Assembly: GCA_000708835.1 (NCBI GenBank)
Contig: DF237178.1
Span: 62,001 to 126,000 of the forward strand
DNA length: 64,000 nucleotides
Origin: Klebsormidium nitens
Lineage: Eukaryota > Streptophyta > Klebsormidiophyceae > Klebsormidiales > Klebsormidiaceae
Reading direction: 5' to 3'
Shown here in pieces: positions 47,739-58,454 of this stretch. The notes beneath the pieces were generated by a model. The model did no database searches and had not been told where the DNA came from. It was given only the letters and a program-made list of their open reading frames with translations. Each line of letters begins with the position of its first letter. Within the stretch, counting starts at the first letter, position 1. Both the position numbers and the translations under genes were made by a program.

Positions 47739-50058
47739 ATGGAACCAATGTCAGCGACCGCTGCTCTATCCTGCCTTAAGGGGTGTGTCGCTCTGGTAAA
47801 AGAGATCATAAAGCTCCGTGAAGGCCTTCAATTTCACAAACGAAAAAGTGTGGAATTGGTCCGGAGGTGCGAACTCCTAATGGAGTATCTGAATGACGTA
47901 ATTGAGAGCGGTCCCATTCAGCAGACTGCCGCCGGAGCTTTGGAACAACTGCAGGAGCATCTCGTGAAAGCATACGAGGTGCTCCAAAAGTGCGGCGGGG
48001 GCCGCGTGTATAGGGTTATCAACTACAGGGCCATCCAAGATGACATAACAGATGTCAACACCTCCATCTCAGCCTGTCTGGGGGACTACAATTTCTTCAA
48101 TAGCATTCCTCGTGCGAGCCAGCCGCATTTGAAGAGATTGAGAGCAGACGTCCGCACGTACGGGGCTCTAAGTGTTGAAGAAAGGGTGGCTGACGGGATT
48201 TCTGAGGCTGCCTCAGGAATCGAGATCGAGGAGACCAATGCGGTAGTGGAGACCATCCAAGAGCTCAGAAGGCAGGGAGTTTTCTCGGAAAGAGAGTTGG
48301 CAGCTTTTCGAGAGGAAGTGTCAGCAAACAATGCTGAGAGGGATCAGATGCTCAGGCTAGTTGGCATCATGGGAGAGGAACAGCAGATGCTGGCAGCGCA
48401 GAAACTGGCGTCGGAGGAGGAGTATCTGAGGCAGATTGCAGAGCTTATCTCCACGACAACGCAGACGACTCTGGAGCCTCCGGCACCCCCAGAAAGATTC
48501 TTGTGCCCCCTGACCCAGGACATTATGTCAGACCCGGTCATTGTGACCTCCGGACGCGTCTATGAGAGGAGTGCAATCGAGCGCTGGCTCAAGGATCATG
48601 ACACGTGCCCCGTAAATTCCCATCGACCCCAAAATTCTGATTAGGGTACTGGACCTGAGGGCTGAGATTGCTGATTGGCAGTCATCCAACCAATCAGCAA
48701 GAACCCCCGTCACGCCTGCCAGCACATTACGGTTTTCTTCAAGTAATGGGGACAGAATGACTGACGAGGATCTGCCATCTAATACAATCGCAAGGCTTGT
48801 CCATGATTTACACACCTATGATCCCCCTCTCTTGTTAGAAACCCTACAACAGCTCGAGAACCTGGCGGTTGATGCGGCTAACCAGAGGGCCATTGGAGCG
48901 ATGCCAGGGAGCCTGCAGAAGCTGGTGGGCCTGCTGGACAGCGAGAGCGAGGGCGTGCAATAATAAAGCAGCAAGTGCACTTTGCAACCTGGCGGTTGAA
49001 GCGGCCAACAGAACGGCCATAGCCGCGGTGCCGGGGAGCCTGGAGAAGCTGGTGGGCCTCCTAGGAAGCGGGAGCGAGGACGTGCAACAATCTGCGGCGG
49101 CTGCGCTCCGGAATCTGGCATGCAACGCGGTGATCAAGAGGGCCATGGCAGAAGTTCCGGGCAGCCTGCGTAAGTTGGTGGGTCTTCTGGACAGCGGAAA
49201 CAAGGACGTGCGACAATCTGCGGTGGCGGCGCTCTCGAGCCTGGCGTTCGACACGGCGAACAGGAGGGCCATAGCAGCGGTGCCGGGGAGCCTAGAGAAG
49301 CTGGTGGGCCTGCTTGACAGCGGGAGCGAGGACTTGCAAGAAAGAGCGGCAGGGGCCCTCCAGAACTTGGCGGGCGGTGCACTGGTAAACAAGAGGGCCA
49401 TTGCTGCGGTGCCGGGGAGCCTGCAGAAGCTGGTTGCCTTGCTGGAAAGTGGAAACGAGGGCGTGCAAAGAAAGCGGCGGGGGCGCTCGTGAACCTGGCG
49501 GTCGACGAGGCGAGCAAGAAGGCCATAGCCGCAGTGCCGGGGAGCCTACAGAAGCTGGTCGGTCTGCTGGAGAGCTAGAGCGAGGGCGTGCAAGAGAAAG
49601 CGGCGAGGGCGCTCGTGAACCTGGCGGCCGACGCGGCGAACCAGAGGGCCATAGCTGCAGTGCCGGGGAGCCTGCACACGCTGGTCTTCCTGCTGGAAAG
49701 TGGAAACGAGGTCGTGCAAGGCTTTGCGGCGACGGCGCTCAATAGTCTGGCGGTCGATTACGTGGCGAACCAAAGGTCCATAGGGGTAATCTCGGAAAGC
49801 TTGGAAATGCTGGTTGCCTTGCTGGGAAGCCAGAGAGAGGGCGTTCAGGGACAAGCTGCGTCGGCGCTCGGGAATTTGGCGGCCGACGAGACAAACAAGA
49901 GGGCCATAGTCGCGGTGCCGGGGAGCATGCAAAAGCTCCGAGCGCTGATGGCCAGCGACAATGAGGCAGTACGGGAGCCGGCGGCGGGGGCGCTGGCGAA
50001 GCTTGGCATGGTGCAATATATAAAGTCGATCAATATTTGTGGATTGAGAAATCTGTGA
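47739..50058 (+). pseudogene. U-box / ARM-repeat protein (PUB-type E3 ligase), broken
   Basis: Intact relatives are plant U-box ubiquitin ligases. An N-terminal helical region (MEPMSATAALSCLKG...) leads to a U-box: FLCPLTQDIMSDPV, GRVYERSAIERWL, TCP. Nine armadillo repeats of about 41 residues follow (core IAAVPGSLQKLVGLLDSGSE). There is no sign of introns. The frame is broken four times: a shift inside the U-box near 48615-48640, a shift near 48960, a shift near 49465 (CAAAGAAAG where neighbours have CAAGAGAAAG), and an in-frame TAG at 49576-49578 where neighbours have GGG or a similar codon. Three lesions lie at the same place in the ARM unit, after the SEG/EGVQ end. It may be a real pseudogene, or assembly errors in a repetitive gene. 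Confidence 0.82.
48870..50015 (+). repeat. Nine tandem ARM-encoding units of 123-129 bp
   Basis: Each unit encodes the motif (N/K)xRAIAAVPGSLxKLVxLLxSGxExVQxxAAxALxNLAxxxA. DNA identity between neighbours is high, which points to recent expansion. The last unit is the most diverged. Confidence 0.9.
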
Positions 50059-51175
50059 GTCTGGATTTTTTAACTTATGTAAGGGTTTTTCAGTCAAAGG
50101 CAATTGATGACAGGCCCGTAGGACTAAGCAAGGCGGGCTAGCACAATATATCGATGCCATTATAAACAACTGTGGCTATAATGGATAGAACCACGAAGCT
50201 CTCCAGCACATTCGACACTTGCCTCGTTGTAGATATGGAAAACTTACATATTTGCCATCTTGCTTGGCAAGGCTGCAGAATCAAGATAAATTGTAGCTAC
50301 GAAGCTTACTTCTTCATAAATGATGTATGCTGGTCAAATCTCGACTGACGGCCCTTGATTGCCGTGCCGTGGTGCTAATATTCCACTTCGATCCGTTCAG
50401 CTATGCCATGCAGCGGGGGCGCCATGCATCACCGTCCAGCATTGAGTGAACATCACGTACGTGCCACGGTGATGCCACGCGCATGTCGGATCTGACGGTC
50501 ACAGTGTGCACAAGGATCGAGCCTGCATGGCATATACCATGCATGTTGTGCGCCTTAACTAAGCTTGATTGCCATGCGGTCGGACATGATCCGGGGGCCT
50601 GTGATTCAATTTGTAAAATTCTGGCACTGTACTCGAAATTAATATACACCTATACCCGCAGCCAAGCGCACTTGAGTGGGACTTCTGGCCAGCTAAATGG
50701 TATAGGAGGGCGTTATGCAAGCCTGAGTGCACATATGGTATTGCAAACGCCTCCGAAGCAGCCGCCCCGGCCCATGGACGGTCAAGTCATCAGACGGCCA
50801 ACATTGCAGGCCGGCCATGTGCAGATGTGCAAGTGATTGACAAGAGTACAAATACTGATGGATATATTTTCTGGCGGCCTACATGCATGACAGTGTATCC
50901 ATCAGGTAGATTTGCAGTCTTTCTCCATTTAATAACAAAACACCCGTTGGAGCATGCTGCTCCCGGCAGTGGGCCCTGATTGCATTGCGGAATTCGGCAC
51001 TCAGACTGAGTATGGATCTTGAATTTTATCAGACATGGAACTTTTATAGAGCCTGCTTGTCTGCTTGCAAGAGATGTTAGAACTTAAAAGTCTTCGACCT
51101 TTCTGAGCAGACAGTACCCCAAAGCATTGACGATTTCAATGATTCAGTCCAGAGTACGGCGACGAAACACGTTTA
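50059..51175. other. Intergenic between convergent genes; nothing recognised
   Basis: AT-richer than its neighbours, with several CATGCA-type words near 50400-50560, but no exon, RNA gene or element that I can support. Confidence 0.45.
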
Positions 51176-54100
51176 TCAGTGAGCTTTTGCGGCTTCCTCT
51201 GCGTCCTTCCAGGCCAGCTGCAGCAACCACGGAAGGCCGATAAGCATAGAAAGAAATCCCACTGCTCTGAAAGGTGAGTTAAGACTGAAGGAGCCCGCTA
51301 CTCTACCCCCGAAAAGCGAGGGAAGTGGAGAGTCAGCCAGTGCCACAGTGCGCGTACACTCCAAGACGCAATCCCTTCCATTCCGCACAACCCGTTTGTC
51401 AATCAACACAAATACGCCAAATGTTAGAGAAGACGACGGGCCTATCCCTTCGCGCTCCAGCATTAGCAGCGCAGCAGGGCCATCCCAGCTTATTTGACTG
51501 CGAGAACCGATGCATTTGAATGCTGTACCACGCATTTCGAACATTGAAAGCATCCTTATCGGACACAAAAGCTGGTTTTCCTCGAAGCAATGTTGCCCGA
51601 TCGGCTTGGCCGTTCTCTGCCATCCCTGACCTTGATACTCTCCCGCTCAATTCTCCGCCGCAAAGCATTCAGAGCTCAACATCATTAATCATTTCTAATC
51701 TATACGAAGAGTCAGCCGTCCGTTAACCTCACCTTTTCCCGTTCAAGTCTCGACATGTGCTTCTTCAGCGTTCCCAGCCCTTGCCCCTCCCACGCGGCAG
51801 CGTCCTGCTTCGGGCGCTCGGCTCTCGCGGCCGCCGAAACCCCCAAACCCTGCTCCTGCGCGGCCGCCTTCTCGCGCTCAAGCCGGCTCATCTTCTTCAC
51901 GAAACCCTGGCCAAACCCTTCCCCGGTCGCGCCCAAACCCTCATCCTTAAACCCTCTCGAGAGAACCGTCGTCGGCGTCAGGTCGTCCGCGCTCTCCGCC
52001 GCTTTTCGCGCCGCCTCTTTTTCCCGCTCTAGTCGCGAGGGCCGCTTAACCATGTCGCCGAGACCGCCGGCATGAGGGTTAGGGTCAACGATTAATTTTG
52101 CGGGTTTGCCGGGGGTCGCAGGGGCCGATTGCGCTGCGGCGACGGCGTCCGCTTTTGCCTGCTCCAACTTCGACAGCCGCTTCACCAGCACCTGACCCAG
52201 CCCCAGCTCCGGTTCCGTTCCGGGCGCTGTTCCGTTCTTCCTTCCGGCGGATCCGCTTAACTCCAGCTTCGCAGCGGCAGCGGCATCTGCCTTCGCTCGC
52301 TCCAGCTTGGACACGTGCTTCACCAGGTCACGTCCGAAGTCCGAGTTGGTTCCGTTTTGGGTTACCTCAACCCGCCCCTTGACCACCTTCCCGTCTTGCT
52401 CAGAATCTGCCTTCGCCGCCTCTGCCGCGTCCGCTTTTGCTTTCTCCAACTTGGACATACGCTTAACCAGAACCTGGTCAAGACCCGGTTCCGCTAACCC
52501 ATCCTGACCGGCGGTGTTCCTTTTTGCCCGGTTGGCAGGGGCTCCTCTCTCGGACTCTGCTTTCGAAGCTGCAACCGCCTCTGCTTTCGCCATCTCCAGT
52601 TTGGACATTCTCTTGACCAAAACCTGGTCAAGCCCCGGTTCTGCTAACCCACTCTGACCTGCGTTCTCCTTTTTCACCACGTTTGCTGGCGCGTTCTTCT
52701 CAGCCTCCGCCTTGGAAGCGGCTTTTGCGAGCTCAAGTTTGGAGAGCCGCTTGACCAGGATCTGATCCAAACCCGGTTCTGAAACCTTCAAGCTCGGCAG
52801 AAATGACCCCATTTTGGGCGGGTTAGCGGTGGCGGTTTTCGCGGCTGCTGTGGCTTCGTCCTTTGCAACCTCGAGCTTGGACCGCTTGATGAGGAAGTCG
52901 TCTCCGAGACCGCTGGGCTTCTGGGGAGAGGTGATGCCGGCCAGTCTGCACAAGGGGGTGAAGGAGGCGGTTCAGCAACTCTCATCAACGCGGAGCGACT
53001 GGTACGATGATTTCGTGACCAATTGATCGGCACTTCTGCAAGTGTAAGAGTCGTTGGATTTAAGGTCGTTGGTTGCCAGTAGTCTAGTAAAGCTGTGACT
53101 GCCCGATCGACGCCCATGTTAGGAAGGGGCGTAAGGTCGTCACTTGCAAGAGATGGTGTATCGGCAGAAACGAGGGAGGTGCGGTTCTGAAGTATTTAGG
53201 AGATTTCTGTAAGGAAGAGTGCCGCTGCTGTCTTTTGAGCTGACCTAGGCACTGAGAACTGGTGCCGGTGCATTCTCCAGCGATACGCGTACTATGACTT
53301 TTGACGGCGTCGGCACAGAGAGTCTGCTGCGTTTGCAACGGAGACAAACTGCACACAAATTTGTCCGAAAATGTAACCACGCGTTTATCAGAAGTCTTTC
53401 GACAGATTAAAGCCTGCTATGTTTTTGCTATCGGAGAAGCAGTCCCACGACGGCCTCTTAGGCGCAGAAGAAAGCCGTAAACGGTTTCCGACCTCTCGTT
53501 CTCGAACCACAGCTCGGCGAAACGGGGTCTGCAGATATCCAGCCAGCCCGGTGCTTCACATCAACATGCTCAGCGAGCAACAAAGTTCCAGATGATAATG
53601 ACTGGCAATCAGGAAAAAAGAGAACGATTCTCTTTCCCACTCGGTTGTCAGTGACGTCACCATGAAATGACCAAAGAGTGTGCCACGCAGTCCTGACAAG
53701 TCTTCCGACGAGCACAGCTTTACGTACGTGGCTTAAACGGTTGTTCAACATAGTCCACACATACCAACGGTGCGTCGAGTCGGAGGCGATTTAAATGCAC
53801 TCTCTGCACCCGACGATTTTTAAAGAACGTGCGTATTTGAAAAGCATCAAGCATCTCGTCAAGCTGCATTTACCTGCTTGTCAAGGGGCTGCTCTCCATA
53901 AACCCTCCAAACCCTCTCGTCGCAACCACGCTGCCGACCGCGGCCCTCTGCTCCGCCGACAGGCCCGCCAAACGACCCACCATCGCCTCGACCAGTTCTT
54001 CCACGCTCTTTTCTCCCTGTCTAGTCGTCCCGCCCCCGGTGACCTCTTCTCCGGGCGAAGCTGCCTTCTGGGCACCCTCCAAATCCGGTTCCGGTTGCTC

Positions 54101-57100
54101 CCGAGCGGAATCGTGCACTTTACCGGGAGAAGCAAAGGCCAGGGACCTGCTCGGGGAGAACGCCACGTGTCCCCCCTCGTCGTCCGAATCGGACGCTTCG
54201 AGGGCGCTCGAGTAACGGGTCGCTGCCTTGCGCGGACGCCCGCTTGAGCTCCCTGGGGAGAAATCGGCAGCAAGCGGCACCTCCTTCCATGTGCCCGCCC
54301 CGTCTTTCGCCAATCCCTCATCTTCGCCCGCAAAACCAGAAGCAGACACTCCGTCCTTCTTCAGAGCATCTTTCCCAAGGAGCCCGTTATCCTCTCCCTC
54401 TTCCTCGGAGCTAGAATCCTCCCCTTCGCTGTCTTCGTTGTCTTTTCCCCGGGGCGAAATGCACGCCATGAGCAGCCCCCCGAAGCGAGAACCGGTCTTG
54501 GCTTTCGGCGGGCTGCGGGGCTCAGCTTCGCCCCCAGCTTTCGCCCCGGGGGACTTCCCCGGGATGTATGACGTCACCCCGCCATTCTTCTCGAAGGGGC
54601 TGACGTCAGAATCGACCGGAGGGGCAGCTCGGGGAACAGTTCCGGTGACTGGGGTGCTGGGAGACGCTGGTGTACCGTTCCCTCCCGCTTCCGCTGATTG
54701 TTGCCCATCTCCGGTTGCCTCCCCCGCCAAAGTTTCTGGTTCTTCGGCCCCTTCCAGCGCCGCTGACGTCATCTCCGGCCCGTTCTCAGCCCCCGGCAGC
54801 TCGCCCTCCCCCGCTGACGTCAGCTCCGCCCGCCGGAGCGCGCTCTTCACCGCGCCGACCACCTCCCGCTCGACGTCGGCCTCTGACGCCGTGCTCGCGA
54901 AGATGACGTCGCGGTAGCCCCTGGCGGCGGTTTTGGGGGCAGCGGAGTGGGGCCGCCCGGACGCGGCGGGGGAGAGGACCACCCCGAGGGCCGCAGCGGC
55001 GGACGCCGTTTCGGACGCGCGGGATTCGGCGGCTCGGGCGCGGACGGCGGCGGCGTCACAGGGGATGCTGCAAATCGGACAATGCGCTAGGTTTATGTAC
55101 AGTTCAAACGAGCTGTTTCGGACGCGCAGGACTCGGCGGCTCGGGCGCAGACGGCACCGGCGTCGCAGGGGATGCTGCAGAGCGGGGTATGAGAGGCTTT
55201 TATTAAAACAGTCCAATCAGAAAGCTGTTTTGGATGCGGGACTCGGCAGCTTGAGCGCGGATGGCGGCAGCGTCGCAAGCGATATTCGATTCTGACACCA
55301 CAAATGACTGGGCAATTTATTACAATAAGGCGTTCATCCACCTGCAGATTGAAGAGATGGAAGGCAGCTTCTTCGGAAAATAGAGAAAACCCTTGGTGGT
55401 TGTTGGATGTAAGTTCTTGCGCAACCTGCAAATCTGAGCCCGAGCCTGTCAAACCAAAGCGCAGCGAGCGTGACCTGCCACCTGTCAGCTTTTCACAGGC
55501 GAAACTACTGGAAGCAGCGATTTTCTCAACACGGTTGACAACTCAACGAGTACTTTGAGAGTATATGATCCCCCCTCGCCTTAGACTTCGGTCCTCTTAC
55601 GAAACTGGGCTTAGAAGACTCCTGGGCTCAGACTACTTTTTCTTAGGGGCAGCGATTAGAGATGCCGAAAATCAAGATCAGCATCTTTCAACACGTGAGA
55701 GATCGTCAGCAAACTTTCGCTTCAAGGGTCAGACCACAGCACCCACTAGAGAAGGGTCTCCCTACCAAGTTTGTCTAGCTTACCTTGCTGCCTTCAGAAT
55801 GCGGTATCAGCAGACCTCCACCAGTGCCAGCTTTTGGGATAGAACGATCGCCAAGCTCTCATACTTCATACCCCCTAAACAACTAGGTATGAGATTCATT
55901 TTAGTCAGGGATGCGGCACCAGCTGATCTCCACCAGCGGGAGCTTTGTGAAGAAAACATTTGCGAGCCCTCAGATGTCGTCAGTCCAACACAACTACGTA
56001 AGAGGATATATTTGAACAGGAGCTTACCTCGCAGCCTCGAGGATGCGACACCAGCTAACTTCCACCAGTGCGGCCTTCTTTGCCGCCAGTGCCGCCTCTG
56101 CTGCTGTGGCAGCTGCCGCCTTCTCCCGCTCCACCCGCGACATCTTCTTGACAAACGCCTCGCCCAGGTGCTCCTTCGGGCCCTCGCTCTCCTGTGCAAA
56201 GGATGAGGTCATGAGAATGGTTAGGTTAAATGGCAACCGGAACCTGCTTGGGTCTCCAACCATGCACTTGGGGTCCAACTACACCTGTCTACCCATTTCC
56301 CCCACTTGATTACGCGCGACTGGATGGTTAGGTTCATCGGTTACTTTGCTTGTTGACCGGAACATGCTTGGTTTTCCAATCTGGCATATGTGATCCAAGT
56401 ACGCCTATTTACAAATCTCCTCCACTCTAACTACGTGACAATCTTTGTGCTTGACAAGCATGTCTTCCTTGGAGAATTGCTACCAGGAAGACAGCAAAGG
56501 AGGACATCAAACCCAAATATCGAATGTGCTGAATACTGGGTTCTGCTTCTAACTTCTAAGTTGGGGCCTTCCTCCGGTGCATCTATAGAGATAGATTGTA
56601 GAAGTAGTGTATTACGATCTCCTTTCTCATGCGTATCCGCTGAGTGGCACTGATTCTGTCTGGTGCATGGATCTTCAGGAGACAAGCCTTCCAGTACTCA
56701 CTTCACTATGGGAGAAAGGCTCAGATATCTGATTGGGCAAAGGGCAATCGGAGAAATCCTGCCACAAAGCACTACCTCAGCATTTGTGCCCACCTTCCAG
56801 GTGTACTATTCAGATGTCCAAAGCTAAAACTCATTCCTTTTGGTTCCAACCTGTGCTTGCTTCTCAAAACAACATCATCACTGCGTCAGCATCTGCTCAC
56901 CACTCTGTACTACCCACAGCAGCATCATCTTCTGTTCGGATAAGAGCCCACTCACCTGCATCTTCTTGATCTTGCGCTCCAGAAAGGAGTCCTTCTTGGC
57001 CCTTGGGAACCACGCCAGCGGCTCTTTCTCCTGCTCTGCCTCTGCACCATCTTCCCCCCCCTCTAGTTCTTCTCCTGCGCTGCACTCCACCCGCCTGGCC

Positions 57101-57600
57101 CCCGCTTTGAGTGCTCTCGTTGGCACCTCACTTTGAACACCCTCTTCTGTCTGCGCATTTGACAACCAGAGCACTCTTTTTGCTTTTCCTAGCCCTTGCC
57201 TGGCAGCCTCCCCTGCTTCACTTGGGACAATTTCGCGCTCTTCTGCAATGCTGCCATCGCTCAGGACTCCATTCGCTGAGTCGTGAATGCTGTCTCCCGT
57301 GTCATCAGCGCGCTCGGTTGGTGACACTGCATCCTCTGCCCGTCCTGCTTCTGAAGTGACGCATTCTGGCACAAAATGATCAGATTGCCCCGGCATGTTT
57401 ACAATCCCAGTCAACATAGCGTATCCCCCGTCGTTGTTCCCTGATTCAGCAAGGGCGATCTCAAGGTTGGAGGGGACTTTCTGCAGGGGGACTCTCTCAG
57501 GACTTGGAGAGCAACCTGCTGCACCTGCCTTCAGCATTTCTGTTCTTGTAACTACACCAGCTGGTTCAAGGTTCTCGTGACTGACAAGATGGGACGCCAT
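51176..57600 (-). CDS. Protein with about ten SKLE/SRLEREK repeats, 1085 aa (possibly COP1-interacting-protein-related)
   Basis: Exons (minus): 56956-57600, 56028-56191, 53874-55067, 51733-52945, 51176-51217; total 3258 bases, in frame. A unit of about 20 residues, GLGxxLVKRxSKLExAKAxA, occurs once in exon 2 and nine times in exon 4; the last repeat runs over the final junction as SRLEREK-LAWKDAEE. Between them lies a disordered, Ser/Glu/Gly-rich region with a DNEDSEGEDSSSEEEGE acidic patch. The units alternate basic (VKR, EREK) and Ala-rich helical parts, so a long charged helix is likely. I recall similar VKHxSRLEKEK motifs in plant COP1-interacting-protein-related proteins, but this is from memory and not certain. 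The 42-base last exon was chosen because it is in phase after a CTGCAG acceptor. Confidence 0.78.
55005..55290 (-). repeat. Three tandem copies of the acceptor side of SKLE-gene exon 3
   Basis: GTTTCGGACGCGC-GGATTCGGCGGCTCGGGC and CACAGGGGATGCTGCA occur at 55008 (real), 55115 and 55227. The period is 107-112 bp. The extra copies lie in the intron upstream (on the minus strand) of exon 3. Confidence 0.9.
55765..56090 (-). repeat. Three tandem copies of the donor side of SKLE-gene exon 2
   Basis: The real exon end (CTTACCTCGCAGCC, GATGCGACACCAGCTAACTT on the plus strand, near 56023-56060) recurs near 55800 and 55914. The 55780 copy keeps CTTACCT, so a donor-like site survives. The period is about 114-129 bp. 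Confidence 0.8.
56212..56440 (-). repeat. Two diverged copies of about 115 bp in the first intron of the SKLE gene
   Basis: ATGGTTAGGTT, ACCGGAACCTGCTTGG, CCAACCATGCA and TCCAAGTACACC-like blocks occur at about 56216 and again at about 56324. Confidence 0.65.
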
Positions 57601-58454
57601 GTGGCCTATGTGGAATCATGTGCTTCTAAACAGTCTGCTGTGTTATAACCAAAGAACGGAGCTATGGAATCTGCAGCAGAAAAGGAGATGGTGTCAATGA
57701 CAGAATGAAATCGTTTGGTTGCTTTGCGACTGACCTTGCACTCAGCGTGGCATTCCTAAGAAAGCTGCGCAATGGAAGCCCGGCATTGAACATAGACTGG
57801 TCGATTGACAGGTGCTCGCAGCTTGACTCGATTTCAAAGGAGTCTGTGTGATGAGTGGGCAATAAAGAAGAAGAAGCAGCAGTTAGAATGAAAATACGTG
57901 TCTCAAAAGCGACCCTCACGGGATGATATATATATGCTGGGCAGCTCACCTACAGCAAGTGCTTGGTGTCCTCTCCAAGCTGACTCTTAGCGCAAAGCAG
58001 CGCATGAACCGTAGTTCCTGCAAGTCTGCTTTGCAATGCGGGCCAATTCAGCGGCACGCACGGCTTGGCAGAAGATCCAATTCTGGACCCGCAAACACTG
58101 GGCCAGGCGCCCTTCTCAGAACAATCAAGGAGGACTCTTTTCTCTCCCTAGTGCTTGCAATTCTGGCAAATTGCAGTCACTTTCGTTGCGTGCCGCGCAG
58201 GTTCGAAGGAAACAGGAAGTCGTTGTCACGCCCGTCCCGAGGGACTCCAGCCGTCGATACTGTCTCGGCTTCGTCATAGACAGGGAGATCGACGGCCTGA
58301 ATACTTTCTAATCTGAAATCCCTCCCTTCGCAAATTCTATCAAGCCTGCAGACGAATCTCTAGCAGAGCACTGATGCAGCACTGACTGAGCAGAGAAAGG
58401 CAAGCCTATAGCCTAATAGGGACGCAGGAAGAAAGTCTGCGCCGCAGTTACAAA
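57601..58454. promoter_or_regulatory. Bidirectional intergenic region between the SKLE gene and the ABCF gene
   Basis: 854 bases between divergent start codons. Contains a TATATATATG stretch near 57927. No coding exon recognised. Which gene each half serves is not visible. Confidence 0.45.

Noticed and set aside
48608-48640. A 33-base GTAAAT...TTAG intron that could mend the U-box frame
   Set aside because: Removing it leads to GTGPEG and a stop; the true continuation (IDPKILIRVLDLRAEIADW) needs part of that sequence, so a frameshift fits better.
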